Assembly: GCA_913775975.1 (NCBI GenBank)
Contig: CAJYLQ010000013.1
Coordinates: forward strand, 21,955 to 85,954
DNA: 64,000 bases
Source of the DNA: an uncultured Sphingomonas sp.
GTDB lineage: Bacteria > Pseudomonadota > Alphaproteobacteria > Sphingomonadales > Sphingomonadaceae
Reading direction: 5' to 3'
The notes under the pieces are model-generated. The model had not been told where the DNA came from. It did no database searches and saw nothing but the letters and a program-made list of their open reading frames with translations. Within the stretch, counting starts at the first letter, position 1; every line of letters starts with the position of its first letter. The position numbers and the translations under genes were made by a program. Below, piece by piece: positions 52,116 to 62,222 of this stretch.

Positions 52116-54110
52116 ATGGGCGAAGATGCGAAGCTGCTGGATGACGCCGAATGGATGCAGCTGGCGCTGGCGGCGGGGGCGATCATCGGGACCTGGTTCT
52201 GGGACCTGACCGTCAACCGTCTGACCATCGACGAGGGCTTCGCCGCCGCCTTCGGCCTCGAACCCCTGCCCGGACCTATCGGCCATCGCCACGAACAGGT
52301 GATGGCGATCGTCCACCCGGATGACAAGCCCGGCCTGGCCGCCGCGATCGACGCCGCCATCGCGCGTGGCGGCCCCTATGCGCATCAGTATCGCGTCAGG
52401 CGGCCGGATGGCCGCTATCGCTGGATCGAGGCGAACGGCCGGGTCGACAAGGCGGCGGACGGTACGCCGCTGCGCTTTCCCGGCGTGCTGCTGGACGTCG
52501 AGCAGCGCCGGGCGGTGGAGGCGGAACGCGATCGTGCCCATATTCTGGCGCGCACGATCATGGAGGCAAGTCCGGGCGTCGTCTTCGCCAAGGATCGGCA
52601 GGGGCGGATGATCGCGGGCAATCGCGGCACCACCGCGCTGATCGGCAAGCCGCTGGAAGAGTATCTGGGCAAGACCGACCTCGAAAACCTTTCCGATCCC
52701 GAACAGGCGCGCCGGATCATGGCGAACGACCGCCGGATCATGGACAGCGGCATCGGCGAGCAGCTGGAGGAGGAGGTGCGGTTGCCCAGCGGCGACCACG
52801 CCGTCTGGCTGTCGACCAAGGCGCCGCTGCTGAACGCCGCGGGCGAGGTGACGGGACTGGTCGGGACCTCGATCGACATTACCAGCCGCAAGGCGGTGGA
52901 GCGCGAGCGGCTGGAGCTGAACACGCTGCTGCAGGAGCGCATCGACCAGGCGATGGCCGAGCGCGACAAGGTCGAAGAGGCGCTGCGCCAATCGCAGAAG
53001 ATGGAGGCGGTGGGCCAGCTGACCGGCGGCGTCGCGCATGACTTCAACAACCTGCTGACGATCATCCGGTCCTCCGTCGACCTGCTGCGCCGCCCCGAAC
53101 TGCCGCCGGAGCGGCAGCAGCGCTATCTGGACGCGGTGTCCGACACGGTCGACCGGGCGGCGAAGCTGACCCGGCAGCTTCTGGCCTTTGCCCGGCGGCA
53201 GGCGCTGAAGCCCGAAAGCTTCGCGGTCGATGTGAAGCTGGCCGAGATCGCCGACATGCTGGCCACGATCGTCGGCAGCACGGTGACGATCACGATTATG
53301 GGTTGCCCCAAGGACTGTTTCATCCACGCCGATGTCAGCCAGTTCGAAACCGCGATCGTCAACATGGCGATCAACGCGCGCGACGCGATGGGCGGGCAGG
53401 GCACGGTGACGTTGTCGGTGACGAGCGGTGGCGGTCTGCCCTCCATCCGGGGGCATGGGCCGGCGCCGGGCAGCTTCGTCGCGGTATCGGTGAGCGATAC
53501 GGGCGAGGGAATCCCGGCCGACCGCCTGGCGAGCATCTTCGAGCCGTTCTACACCACCAAGGCGGTCGGCAAGGGGACGGGCCTGGGGCTCAGCCAGGTC
53601 TATGGCTTCGCCAAACAGTCGGGCGGCGACATCGCGGTCGAAAGCGTGCCGGGCCGGGGCACGACCTTCACCCTCTACCTGCCGCAGGTGACGCCGGCCG
53701 CACCCGTCATCCCCGCGCCGGCCGCCGAACTGGCGCAGGCGGGCGACGGCCGATCGGTGCTGGTGGTCGAGGACAATGTGGAGGTCGGCCGCTTCGCCAC
53801 GCAGATCCTCGACGATCTGGGCTATCGTGCACGCTGGGTCGTCAATGCCGAAGAGGCGCTGCGCGTGCTGGAGACGGAGGGCGACGCGTTCGACGTCGTC
53901 TTCTCCGACGTCGTCATGCCGGGCATGGGCGGCGTGGAGCTGGCACGGCGGCTGGGCACCATGATGCCGCATCTGCCGGTGATCCTCGCCTCCGGCTACA
54001 GCCATGTGCTGGCCGAGGATGGCGATCACGGCTTCGCGCTGCTGCACAAGCCCTATTCGGCGGAGCAGCTGTCGCGGATGCTGCGCACCGTGACGGGCAA
54101 GGCGGCGTAA
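52116..54110 (+). CDS. PAS-PAS hybrid histidine kinase/response regulator
   Basis: In 664 residues I see two PAS domains (about 15-140 and 148-265), a short coiled coil, a HisKA domain with the phospho-acceptor His in [11 protein letters not shown] (near 308), and an HATPase domain with N, G1 and G2 boxes ([40 protein letters not shown]). A C-terminal receiver has its Asp in [14 protein letters not shown] (near 598). It is soluble, with no membrane helix. The signal is unknown; PAS2 lacks an obvious cofactor motif. It is an orphan, with no response-regulator gene beside it. Confidence 0.92.
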   Translation: MGEDAKLLDDAEWMQLALAAGAIIGTWFWDLTVNRLTIDEGFAAAFGLEPLPGPIGHRHEQVMAIVHPDDKPGLAAAIDAAIARGGPYAHQYRVRRPDGRYRWIEANGRVDKAADGTPLRFPGVLLDVEQRRAVEAERDRAHILARTIMEASPGVVFAKDRQGRMIAGNRGTTALIGKPLEEYLGKTDLENLSDPEQARRIMANDRRIMDSGIGEQLEEEVRLPSGDHAVWLSTKAPLLNAAGEVTGLVGTSIDITSRKAVERERLELNTLLQERIDQAMAERDKVEEALRQSQKMEAVGQLTGGVAHDFNNLLTIIRSSVDLLRRPELPPERQQRYLDAVSDTVDRAAKLTRQLLAFARRQALKPESFAVDVKLAEIADMLATIVGSTVTITIMGCPKDCFIHADVSQFETAIVNMAINARDAMGGQGTVTLSVTSGGGLPSIRGHGPAPGSFVAVSVSDTGEGIPADRLASIFEPFYTTKAVGKGTGLGLSQVYGFAKQSGGDIAVESVPGRGTTFTLYLPQVTPAAPVIPAPAAELAQAGDGRSVLVVEDNVEVGRFATQILDDLGYRARWVVNAEEALRVLETEGDAFDVVFSDVVMPGMGGVELARRLGTMMPHLPVILASGYSHVLAEDGDHGFALLHKPYSAEQLSRMLRTVTGKAA

Positions 54111-54141
54111 CGCGTCAGCGCCGATGCTGCCCGGCCTTCTG

Positions 54142-55200
54142 CTAGCGCAGGAACGCCGCGGTGCGCTCTGCCGAAGCCTCCCAGGCGCCGCCGCAGCCGG
54201 CGAGCCAGTCGGGATCGTAATAGGTGCAGCCATAGCGCTCGCCGCCGTCACACAGCAGCGTCACGATGCTGCCGGTGCGGCCCGCCGCCGCCATTTCCTC
54301 GACCAGCGTCATGCAGGCGTTGATGTTGGTGCCGGTCGAGCCGCCGACCCGGCGACCGAGCGCGTCGGACAGTGCGCGCATCGCGCCCAGGCTGTCGCAA
54401 TCCTCCACCGCGATCATTCGGTCGATCACGCCGGGAACGAAGCTGGGCTCGACCCGCGGGCGGCCGATCCCCTCGATCCGGCTGGCGCACCCTTCCGGCA
54501 GGGTCGTGACGGTGCGGTCGGCATAATGGCGATGGAAGACGGAGTGGACGGGATCCGCGACGCACAGCCGGGTGGCATGGCGGCGATAGCGGATGAAGCG
54601 GCCGATCGTCGCCGACGTGCCGCCGGTGCCCGCGCCGCAGACGATCCAGGCGGGGATCGGATGCTCCTCCTCCGCCATCTGCGCGAAGATCGATTCGGCG
54701 ATGTTGTTGTTGCCGCGCCAGTCGGTCGCCCGCTCCGCATAGGTGAACTGGTCGATGAAGTGGCCGCCCGTCTCCGCTGCCAGCCGGTGCGCGACGTCGT
54801 ATACGGTGCGCGGGTCGTCGACGGCGTGGATCTCCCCGCCATGGAAGCGGATCGCGTCCAGCTTCGGCGCGGCGGTGGCGGCGGGGACGACGGCGATGAA
54901 GCGCAGGCCCAGCATCCTGGCGAAATAGGCCTCGCTGACGGCGGTCGATCCGGACGAGGCCTCGATCACCGTGGTGCGCGGGCCGATCCACTCGTTGCAC
55001 AGCGCATAGAGGAACAGCGACCGCGCCAGCCGATGCTTCAGGCTGCCCGTCGGGTGCGAGCTTTCGTCCTTCAGATACAGGGTGATGCCGGGATAGCGCG
55101 GCAGCTCCACCCGGATCAGATGCGTGTCGGCGGAGCGGTTGTAATCCGCCTCGATTCGGCGGATCGCCTCGGCCAGCCAGGCCCGGTCGGCATCGCGCAT
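54142..55200 (-). CDS. PLP-dependent cysteine synthase/desulfhydrase-like enzyme
   Basis: This 352-residue fold-type II PLP enzyme is of the cysteine synthase/CBS family. The Schiff-base Lys is in [17 protein letters not shown] (near residue 55), the substrate loop is [16 protein letters not shown], and the phosphate-binding loop is [18 protein letters not shown]. Family members either make or break cysteine; the sequence does not settle which. It is longer at the C-terminus than CysK (about 310). The ATG at 55200 overlaps the stop of the M3 peptidase gene (TGATG), so it is the last gene of the glpK operon. Confidence 0.82.
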   Translation of the reverse strand: MRDADRAWLAEAIRRIEADYNRSADTHLIRVELPRYPGITLYLKDESSHPTGSLKHRLARSLFLYALCNEWIGPRTTVIEASSGSTAVSEAYFARMLGLRFIAVVPAATAAPKLDAIRFHGGEIHAVDDPRTVYDVAHRLAAETGGHFIDQFTYAERATDWRGNNNIAESIFAQMAEEEHPIPAWIVCGAGTGGTSATIGRFIRYRRHATRLCVADPVHSVFHRHYADRTVTTLPEGCASRIEGIGRPRVEPSFVPGVIDRMIAVEDCDSLGAMRALSDALGRRVGGSTGTNINACMTLVEEMAAAGRTGSIVTLLCDGGERYGCTYYDPDWLAGCGGAWEASAERTAAFLR

Positions 55201-57233
55201 CACAGCAGCCCGTGCCGCACCAGCATCGCGGCGGGATCGGGATCGCGGCCGCGAAACGCGCGGAAGCTGTCCGCCGCCGGCCGCGTGCTGCCGCGCGACA
55301 GCACCTCCTCGCGGAACCCGTCACCCGTGGCGCGATCGACCAGCCCCGCCTCCGCGAAGCGCTGGAACCCGTCCGCCGCCAGCACCTCCGCCCACAGATA
55401 GCTGTAATAGCCCGCCGCGTAGCCGCCCGCGAAGATGTGGCTGAAGGCGTGGGGGAAGCGATGCCACGCGGGCGGGCGGATCACCGATACCTCGTCGCGC
55501 ACCGCCTCGATCACCTCGATCGGGTCGGAGCCCATCGTGCCGAGATGCAGCAGCAGGTCGAACAGCGCGAATTCCACCTGACGGACGACGAACAACCCCG
55601 ACTGGAAACGGCGGGCGGCGACCATCTTCTCGAACAGTTCGGGCGGCAGCGGCGCGCCGGTGCGGTGATGGCCCGACATGGCGGTCAGCACCTGCCGGTC
55701 CCAGGCGAAATCCTCCATCAGCTGGCTGGGCAGCTCCACCGCGTCCCACTCCACGCCGTTGATGCCGCCGACGCTGGGCCGATCGACCCGCGTGAACAGG
55801 TGGTGCAGGCAATGCCCCGTCTCGTGCAGCAGCGTGACGACGTCGCTGTGGCTGAGCAGCGAGGGGGTGTCGGCGGAGGGCGGCGCGAAGTTGCAGACCA
55901 GATAGGCGACGGGCAGCGCGGTTGCCGCGCCGCCGTCGGCGATGCGCGGCCGGGCCTGCGCCATCCACGCACCGCCGCGCTTGCCGGACCGCGCGAACAG
56001 ATCGACATAGACGCCCGCGAACACCGTGCCGCTATCGTCCGCCACATCGAAATAGCGCGCGTCCGGGTGCCAGAGCGCGACGTCCTGCCGCTCCGTCAGG
56101 CGCAGGCCGAACAGGCGGCCGAGCAGCGCCTGCCAGCCGGCGATCACGCGGTCGGCGGGGAAATGGGCGCGCACCTCCTGCTCGTCGATCGCAAGGCGGG
56201 CGCGGCGCAGCCGGTCGGCGGTGAAGCCGACATCCCAGGGTTGCAGGTCGGCGATGCCCAGATCGGTCGCGGCGAAGTCACGCAGCGCCGCCAGATCGCG
56301 CTCGGCGGCGGGGCGGGCGCGGCGGCCGAGATCGCGCAGGAAGGCGAGCACCTCTGCGGCGTTCGGCGCCATCTTCGTCGCGAGCGAGCGGGCGACGGGG
56401 TCGGTAAAGCCCAGCAGCGCCGCCGCCTCGCGCCGCAATTCCAGGATGCGGGCGATGCGCGGGCCGTTGTCGAAGCGGCCGGCATGGGGGCCCTGATCGG
56501 ACGCACGCGTGCCGAATGCCTGATAGACGGCAAAGCGCAGGTCGCGATCCTCGGCGAAGGTCAGGATCGCGTTGACGCTGGGCTGTTGCAGCGTGACGAC
56601 CCAGCCGGGCAGGTCGCGCGCGGCGGCCGCCGCCGCGAACATCGCCTTGTCGGTGTCCGACAGCCCGGCGAGGCGGCCCTCGTCGGTGACATGTTCGAAC
56701 CAGGCGTCGGTCGCGTCGAGCACCGCGCTGCCGAAGTCGGACGACAGCTGCGACAGCTCGACCGAGATCGCGCTGAACCGATCGCGCGCGGCAGGCTCCA
56801 GCGCGACGCCCGACAGGGTGAAGTCGCGGATCGCGTGTTCCACCGCCACGCGGTCCGCCAGCGGGCGGTCGGCGAAGTCGGGCGCGGTGCTGAGCGCGAC
56901 GAGCACATCGTACAGATCGCGGTTCTGCGCGACGGCCATGCCGTTCTCGACCAGCCGCGCCTGCGCCGCCGCATGAGCCTCGCGCAGCTCGGGCGAATCG
57001 GCGACGCCGTGCAGATGCGACACGGCCGACCAGAAATGATCGAGCGCGGCGTCCGCGCGCTCCAGCGGCAGCCAGGCGGCGGCGAAGTCGGTCGGCTTTT
57101 CCGCGGTGATGGCGGCGACGGCGGCCTGATGGTCGGCGATCCCGGCGGCGATGACGGGGGCGATCCGGTCGGGCGTGATGGCGGGGAAGTCGGGCAGGGC
57201 GGCGGGGTCGAGGAAGCGGTCGGTCATGGTCAT
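55200..57233 (-). CDS. M3-family metallopeptidase (oligopeptidase A/Dcp type)
   Basis: This is a zinc oligopeptidase of 677 residues, a normal length for PrlC/Dcp. The metal-binding motif is [11 protein letters not shown] (near 468), with the third ligand Glu further on ([14 protein letters not shown]) and the substrate-binding [20 protein letters not shown]. It should clear cytosolic peptides, including cleaved signal peptides. It lies 11 bp downstream of tpiA and overlaps the cysteine-synthase-like gene, so it is probably transcribed with glpK, although it has no evident metabolic link. Confidence 0.93.
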   Translation of the reverse strand: MTMTDRFLDPAALPDFPAITPDRIAPVIAAGIADHQAAVAAITAEKPTDFAAAWLPLERADAALDHFWSAVSHLHGVADSPELREAHAAAQARLVENGMAVAQNRDLYDVLVALSTAPDFADRPLADRVAVEHAIRDFTLSGVALEPAARDRFSAISVELSQLSSDFGSAVLDATDAWFEHVTDEGRLAGLSDTDKAMFAAAAAARDLPGWVVTLQQPSVNAILTFAEDRDLRFAVYQAFGTRASDQGPHAGRFDNGPRIARILELRREAAALLGFTDPVARSLATKMAPNAAEVLAFLRDLGRRARPAAERDLAALRDFAATDLGIADLQPWDVGFTADRLRRARLAIDEQEVRAHFPADRVIAGWQALLGRLFGLRLTERQDVALWHPDARYFDVADDSGTVFAGVYVDLFARSGKRGGAWMAQARPRIADGGAATALPVAYLVCNFAPPSADTPSLLSHSDVVTLLHETGHCLHHLFTRVDRPSVGGINGVEWDAVELPSQLMEDFAWDRQVLTAMSGHHRTGAPLPPELFEKMVAARRFQSGLFVVRQVEFALFDLLLHLGTMGSDPIEVIEAVRDEVSVIRPPAWHRFPHAFSHIFAGGYAAGYYSYLWAEVLAADGFQRFAEAGLVDRATGDGFREEVLSRGSTRPAADSFRAFRGRDPDPAAMLVRHGLL

Positions 57234-57244
57234 GGCGAGGGACC

Positions 57245-58021
57245 CTACCGGTCGATGCCTAACGAAACAATGTCGCCGCTTGGCCGCCGGGGCGCGTCGG
57301 ACAAAGGCGCCGCTACCGCCACGATCGCGGCGAAGGCGGCGGGGTCAAGGCTGGCGCCGCCGACCAGCAGGCCGGCAATGCCCGGAACGCCAAGCAGCGC
57401 GGGCGCGGTGCCGGGATCGACCGAGCCGCCATAGAGGACCGGCGGCGGTGCGCCGCGCCAGTCGCTGCCGGGCACCGCGCGGGCGACGATCGCGGCGGCG
57501 GCGGCGATCGCCGCGCCGTCGGGCTGCGCGCCGCTGCCGATCGCCCAGACGGGTTCGTAGGCGATGACCAGCGACCCCCGTTCGCCTCGGGGCAGCGAGC
57601 CGGCGACCTGCGCGGACAGGAATGCCCCGAGCGTGGCGGGATCGCGCTGCCGTTCGCCCACGCACACGATCGCGGTCAGGCCCGCGTTCAGCGCCGCGCG
57701 CGCCTTTGCGGCGACGGTCGCATCGTCCTCGCCATGGTCGCGGCGCCGCTCAGAATGGCCGAGGATGACGAAGCGCGCCCCCGCGTCCGCCAGCATCGCG
57801 GCGGACAGGTCGCCGGTATGTGCGCCCTCACGCGCGGCATGACAGTCCTGCCCGCCGATCGCGACGCCCGGCAGCCGCGCGGCGGCCGGGGCGATCAGCG
57901 TGGCGGGCACGGCGAGGCCGACCGCGACGCCGGGGGGCGTCAGCGGCGCGCGGGCGAAGGCGGCGAGGCGCCCCGCGTCGCCATGCATCTTCCAGTTGCC
58001 GATGATCCGGAGCGCGGTCAT
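57245..58021 (-). CDS. tpiA: Triosephosphate isomerase TpiA
   Basis: TpiA interconverts dihydroxyacetone phosphate and glyceraldehyde-3-phosphate. The 258-residue product has the N-terminal NWKMHG (catalytic Lys), catalytic His in VILGHSERR, catalytic Glu in [12 protein letters not shown], and the phosphate loop [15 protein letters not shown] and [14 protein letters not shown] chose ATG 58021, which overlaps the glpK stop (ATGA). Its position in a glycerol operon, rather than near secG or the glycolytic genes, suggests a glycerol-linked isomerase; other copies may exist outside the window. Confidence 0.95.
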   Translation of the reverse strand: MTALRIIGNWKMHGDAGRLAAFARAPLTPPGVAVGLAVPATLIAPAAARLPGVAIGGQDCHAAREGAHTGDLSAAMLADAGARFVILGHSERRRDHGEDDATVAAKARAALNAGLTAIVCVGERQRDPATLGAFLSAQVAGSLPRGERGSLVIAYEPVWAIGSGAQPDGAAIAAAAAIVARAVPGSDWRGAPPPVLYGGSVDPGTAPALLGVPGIAGLLVGGASLDPAAFAAIVAVAAPLSDAPRRPSGDIVSLGIDR

Positions 58022-59550
58022 CCCGGCGCGTGGTCGGCCGCTGGGTGGCCGGGCCGGGCCACCGTCTTGCCGAGCGTCCGGCACAGCGCGTCGTGCCAGC
58101 CGGCGATCAGCGTCTGCCGCCGGTCCTGCGGCATCGACGGTTCGAAGCACCGCTCCCGCGACCAGAGCCGCTCCAGCTCGGGCAGGCCGGACCAGATGCC
58201 TGTCGCCAGCCCCGCATGGAACGCCGCGCCGCGCGCCGTCGTCTCCAGGTCGGCGGGCCGCTCGATCGGCACTTCGAGCAGGTCGGCCAGGAACCCGCAC
58301 AGCCAGTCGTTCGCGGCCATGCCGCCATCAACGCGGACCGTTGCCGGCCGCCCACCGCCGTCGGAGACCATCGCGGTGATGAGGTCGAGCGTCTGATACC
58401 CCACCGCCTCCAGCGCCGCGCGCGCCAGATGCGCCTGCGTCGCGCCCAGCGTCAGGCCGAAGATCGCGGCGCGCGCCTCCGCATCCCAGTGCGGCGCGCC
58501 CAGGCCGACGAACGCGGGCACCATGTAGACGCCGTGATTGTCCGCGACCTGCGTCGCCATGTCGTTGGTATCGCGGGCATGGGTGATGACGCCGATGCCG
58601 TCGCGCAGCCACTTCACCGCCGCGCCGGCGACGAAGATCGATCCCTCCAGCGCATAGGTCGTCTCGCCGTTCAGCCGATAGGCGGGGGTCGTCAGCAGCC
58701 GCTGGTTCGACCGGATCGCCTGCGTGCCGGTGTTGAGCAGCATGAAGCAGCCGGTGCCGTAGGTCGATTTCGTCATGCCGGGCGCGAAACAGGCCTGGCC
58801 GAACAGCGCGGCCTGCTGGTCCCCGGCGATGCCCGCGATCGGGATCTGCGCGTCGAACAGGCCCGGCGCAGTCAGGCCATAGACATGGGCGTTGTCGTGC
58901 ACCTCTGGCAGCATCGCCATCGGCACGCGGAACAGGTCGCACATCGCCGCGTCCCACCGCTCCTCGCGGATATTCCAGAGCAGCGTGCGCGCGGCATTGG
59001 TGACGTCCGTGGCATGTACCGCGCCGCCGGTCAGCCGCCACAGGAGGAAGCTGTCGATCGTCCCGAAGGCGAGGCGCCCCGCCTCCGCCGCCGCGCGCGC
59101 GCCGTCGACGTGATCGAGGATCCAGGCGACCTTGGTGGCGGAAAAATAGGGATCGAGCAGCAGGCCGGTGCGCTCGCGGACATCCGCCTCCGCACCGTCG
59201 CCGCGCAATTCGGCGCAGCGATCGGCGGTGCGGCGGTCCTGCCAGACGATCGCGGGGTGGATCGCACGGCCCGTCTCTCGTTCCCACACCACCACCGTCT
59301 CGCGCTGGTTGGTGATGCCGATCGCGGCGATATCGGCGGCGGTGAGCCCGCTTTTGGCGATCGCCTCGCACGCGGTCGCCTGCACGTCGCGCCAGATATC
59401 CTCCGGGTCATGCTCGACACGGCCGGGTTCGGGATAGTGCTGCGCGAACTCGGCTTGCGCCACCGCGACCCGCTGCGCCCGCGCGTCGAACACGATGCTG
59501 CGCGTCGAGGTCGTCCCCTGATCGATCGCAAGAATGTGGCTGGCGGCCAT
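58018..59550 (-). CDS. glpK: Glycerol kinase GlpK
   Basis: GlpK phosphorylates glycerol to sn-glycerol-3-phosphate, trapping it in the cell. The 510-residue protein has the FGGY-kinase N-terminus [17 protein letters not shown], the glycerol-contact block [34 protein letters not shown], and the FGGY signatures ([40 protein letters not shown]). The start is ATG 59550 after AGGAACGAAGG. It heads the minus-strand operon glpK-tpiA-peptidase-cysteine-synthase-like gene and is divergent from glpD, sharing the operator region. Confidence 0.97.
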   Translation of the reverse strand: MAASHILAIDQGTTSTRSIVFDARAQRVAVAQAEFAQHYPEPGRVEHDPEDIWRDVQATACEAIAKSGLTAADIAAIGITNQRETVVVWERETGRAIHPAIVWQDRRTADRCAELRGDGAEADVRERTGLLLDPYFSATKVAWILDHVDGARAAAEAGRLAFGTIDSFLLWRLTGGAVHATDVTNAARTLLWNIREERWDAAMCDLFRVPMAMLPEVHDNAHVYGLTAPGLFDAQIPIAGIAGDQQAALFGQACFAPGMTKSTYGTGCFMLLNTGTQAIRSNQRLLTTPAYRLNGETTYALEGSIFVAGAAVKWLRDGIGVITHARDTNDMATQVADNHGVYMVPAFVGLGAPHWDAEARAAIFGLTLGATQAHLARAALEAVGYQTLDLITAMVSDGGGRPATVRVDGGMAANDWLCGFLADLLEVPIERPADLETTARGAAFHAGLATGIWSGLPELERLWSRERCFEPSMPQDRRQTLIAGWHDALCRTLGKTVARPGHPAADHAPG

Positions 59551-59605
59551 GGCCTTCGTTCCTCTCGGAAAGCAGCGTGGATCGCTTTCAGGTGAACGTC
59601 AACAG

Positions 59606-59650
59606 TTTCGTTTGCTTTCGTTATGACGTATAAGCACCGCTCAAACGAAA
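59606..59650. promoter_or_regulatory. GlpR-type operator between glpK and glpD
   Basis: TTTCGTT repeats at 59606 and 59616, one helical turn apart, and AAACGAAA occurs in inverted orientation at 59643. TTTCG-type direct and inverted repeats are typical of DeoR-family operators. The cognate repressor gene glpR is at 61170-61949. Both divergent promoters would be covered. Confidence 0.65.
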
Positions 59651-59664
59651 ATCGGAAAGCCGCC

Positions 59665-61173
59665 ATGACCGAGCCATCCACCTATGACCTGCTGATCGTC
59701 GGGGGCGGCATCAATGGCGCGGGGATCGCACGCGACGCGGCCGGGCGCGGCCTGTCGGTGCTGCTGGTCGAGCAGGCGGATCTGGCCAGCCACACCTCCT
59801 CCGCCTCGACCAAGCTGATCCATGGCGGGCTGCGCTATCTGGAATATGGCGAGTTCCGGCTGGTGCGCGAGGCGCTGATCGAGCGGGAGCGGCTGTGGGG
59901 CATGGCACCGCACATCATCTGGCCGCTGCGCTTCGTCCTGCCGCAGAGCCATTCGCCGCGCCCCGCCTGGATGGTGCGGCTGGGCCTGTTCCTCTACGAT
60001 CATCTGGGCGGGCGAAAGCGGCTGCCGGGCACGCAGACGGTGCGGCTGGACCGCTCACCGCTGGGCGCGGGGCTGGCCGAGCGGGACGCGCGCGGTTTCG
60101 TCTATTCGGATTGCTGGGTGGAGGACAGTCGCCTCGTCGTGCTCAACGCGCGAGACGCGGCGGATCGCGGCGCGGTGGTGCGGACCCGCACCCGGCTGAC
60201 CGGCGCGCGATGCGACGGCGCGACATGGACCGCGACGCTGGAGGGCGCAGCCGGGCAAGAGACGGTCCGCGCCCGCGCGCTCGTCAACGCGGCGGGGCCG
60301 TGGGTCAGCGACGTGCTCGGCCGGACGGAGGGCGCGCGCAGCACCAGCGCCGTGCGGCTGGTCAAGGGCAGCCACATCGTCGTGCCGCGCCTCTATGAGG
60401 GCGACCACGCCTTCATGCTGCAGAACGACGATCGCCGCATCGTGTTCGCCATCCCCTATGAGGGGCGGTTCACGCTGGTCGGCACGACGGACCAGCCCTG
60501 GGAGGCGGCACCCGGACCGGCGACGATCAGCGCGGCGGAGACGCGCTATCTGCTCGATACCGCCAACCGCTATTTCACGCAGCAACTGAGCGGGGCGGAC
60601 GTGGCGTGGAGCTATGCGGGCATCCGGCCGCTGCACGACGACCATGCGGGTAACGCCGCCGCCGTCACGCGCGACTATGTGCTCGATCTCGACGCGGGTG
60701 ACGGGCACGCGCCGATGCTGAGCATCTTCGGCGGAAAGATCACCACCTATCGCAAGCTGGCCGAACATGCGCTGGCGGAGCTGGCGGGCGTGCTGCCCGG
60801 GATCGGCGCGGCGTGGACGGCGGGGGCGGTGCTGCCGGGCGGAGACATGGCGGGGGGCGATTTCGATCGCTTTCTGGATGGTCTCGTCGCCGCGCGGCCC
60901 GGCCTGCCGCGCGCGCTGCTGACGCGGCTGGCGCGCGCCTATGGCACGCGGGTGGAGGCGTTGCTCGGCGGGGCGACGGGCCCGGCCGATCTCGGCGAGG
61001 ATCTGGGCGGCGGGCTGACGACGGCGGAGGTCGACTATCTCGTCGGGCAGGAATGGGCGATGACGGCGGAGGATATCCTCTACCGCCGCAGCAAGCTGGG
61101 CCTGCATGTCCCGCCCGGCACCATGGAGCGGCTGGCGACGTATCTGGATGCGCGGGGAGGCGCGGCGGGATGA
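59665..61173 (+). CDS. glpD: Aerobic glycerol-3-phosphate dehydrogenase GlpD
   Basis: GlpD oxidises glycerol-3-phosphate to dihydroxyacetone phosphate and feeds electrons to ubiquinone at the membrane. The 502 residues show the FAD-binding start LLIVGGGINGAGIARDAAGR, the block STKLIHGGLRYLEYGEFRLV, the region SAVRLVKGSHIVVPRL and a C-terminal domain with IFGGKITTYRKLAEHAL. I chose ATG 59665 because GGAAAG precedes it; the upstream frame overlaps the operator. It overlaps glpR (ATGA). Confidence 0.96.
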   Translation: MTEPSTYDLLIVGGGINGAGIARDAAGRGLSVLLVEQADLASHTSSASTKLIHGGLRYLEYGEFRLVREALIERERLWGMAPHIIWPLRFVLPQSHSPRPAWMVRLGLFLYDHLGGRKRLPGTQTVRLDRSPLGAGLAERDARGFVYSDCWVEDSRLVVLNARDAADRGAVVRTRTRLTGARCDGATWTATLEGAAGQETVRARALVNAAGPWVSDVLGRTEGARSTSAVRLVKGSHIVVPRLYEGDHAFMLQNDDRRIVFAIPYEGRFTLVGTTDQPWEAAPGPATISAAETRYLLDTANRYFTQQLSGADVAWSYAGIRPLHDDHAGNAAAVTRDYVLDLDAGDGHAPMLSIFGGKITTYRKLAEHALAELAGVLPGIGAAWTAGAVLPGGDMAGGDFDRFLDGLVAARPGLPRALLTRLARAYGTRVEALLGGATGPADLGEDLGGGLTTAEVDYLVGQEWAMTAEDILYRRSKLGLHVPPGTMERLATYLDARGGAAG

Positions 61174-61949
61174 GCGGCGCGCCCTTCGACCCCTCGATCC
61201 TGCGCCATCGCCGCATCCTCGACCTCGCCCGCCAGACCGGCAGCGTGACGGTGGAGGCGCTGGCGGCGGAGCTGGGCGTATCGCCGCAGACGATCCGCAA
61301 GGACCTGAACCAGCTGGCGAAGGGCGCGATGCTCAGCCGGGTCCATGGCGGCGCGGTGACGACCTCGGGCGTCGACAATCTCGACCATGGCGCGCGCGCC
61401 GATGTCGCCTCGACCGAAAAGGCCGCGATCGGCGCGGCGGCGGCGCGGCTGATCCCCGACGGGGCCAGCCTGTTCATCAATATCGGCACGACGACGGAGG
61501 CGGTGGCGCGCGCGCTGGCGGGGCATCGCAACCTGCTGGTCATCACCAACAACCTGAACGTCGTCGATATCCTGCTCGGCAATCCGACGATCGAGGTGGT
61601 GACGGCGGGCGGCCGCGTGCGCGCTGGCGACCGGGCGGTGGTGGGCGCGCTGGCGATGGATTTCCTGCGCGGGTTCAAGGTCGATTTCGCGGTTATCGGC
61701 GCCTCCGCGATCGACGCGGACGGCACGCTGCTCGATTTCGACATGGACGAGGTGCGCGTGTCGCAGACGATCATCGCCGGCGCGCGGCGGGTGATCCTGG
61801 CCGCCGACCGCTCCAAATATCATCGCGCGGCGCCGATCCGCATCGCCGGGATGGATGCGGTGCACCATTTCGTGACCGACCGGCTGGACGATCCGGCGAT
61901 CGCCACCGCCTGCGCCCGAGCGGGGGTGGAGGTGGTGGGGGCGGGCTGA
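61170..61949 (+). CDS. glpR: DeoR-family glycerol-3-phosphate repressor GlpR
   Basis: GlpR represses glycerol genes and is released by glycerol-3-phosphate. The 259-residue product has the N-terminal winged helix-turn-helix (RILDLARQTGSVTVEALAAE, then LGVSPQTIRKDLNQLAKGAM) and the sugar-phosphate sensor domain (LFINIGTTTEAVARALAGH; VILAADRSKYHRAAPIR). ATG 61170 overlaps the glpD stop, so dehydrogenase and regulator are co-made. A matching operator lies at 59606-59650. Confidence 0.95.
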   Translation: MSGAPFDPSILRHRRILDLARQTGSVTVEALAAELGVSPQTIRKDLNQLAKGAMLSRVHGGAVTTSGVDNLDHGARADVASTEKAAIGAAAARLIPDGASLFINIGTTTEAVARALAGHRNLLVITNNLNVVDILLGNPTIEVVTAGGRVRAGDRAVVGALAMDFLRGFKVDFAVIGASAIDADGTLLDFDMDEVRVSQTIIAGARRVILAADRSKYHRAAPIRIAGMDAVHHFVTDRLDDPAIATACARAGVEVVGAG

Positions 61950-61989
61950 TCGATACGGCAGCGATGCCGCGATCAGGTCGATCGAAAAA

Positions 61990-62034
61990 TGGTGCTGCCG
62001 GTGAGGATTGAACTCACGACCTCAGCCTTACCAA
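61990..62034 (-). other. 3' fragment of tRNA-Thr (GGT), attachment site of an integrated element
   Basis: On the minus strand the 45 bases run from the anticodon loop (TTGGTAA, anticodon GGT) through the T arm (GTGAGTTCAATCCTCAC) to the acceptor end CGGCAGC-ACCA. The 5' half of the tRNA is absent: the sequence becomes AT-rich immediately after it. This is what a tyrosine integrase leaves at one end of an element inserted at a tRNA 3' end. Confidence 0.85.
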
Positions 62035-62060
62035 TTTGTTAAATATAGTGCGCCATTCTA

Positions 62061-62085
62061 CGCTAAAATTCGCTAATATACGCTA
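62061..62085. repeat. Three tandem 10-bp repeats beside the attachment site
   Basis: CGCTA recurs at 62061, 62071 and 62081 in an AT-rich block (CGCTAAAATT, CGCTAATATA, CGCTAGTTAA). The exact 10-bp period and the position 27 bp inside the tRNA fragment fit integrase arm-type or excisionase sites. Confidence 0.6.
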
Positions 62086-62222
62086 GTTAAAGGGTATTTC
62101 AAAAATTGAACCTACGCCAATGATCTCTAGAAAACGCTGCGTTTTTATCGAATATGCTGACAATATGCTTACAATTTCGGTCCCCCGCGCTATTGTCAGC
62201 GGAACGCGCGGAGGGTTTGCTT

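Noticed and set aside
61990..62034. Intact tRNA gene on the minus strand
   Set aside because: Only the half from the anticodon loop to CCA is present; the D arm and 5' acceptor strand are missing.
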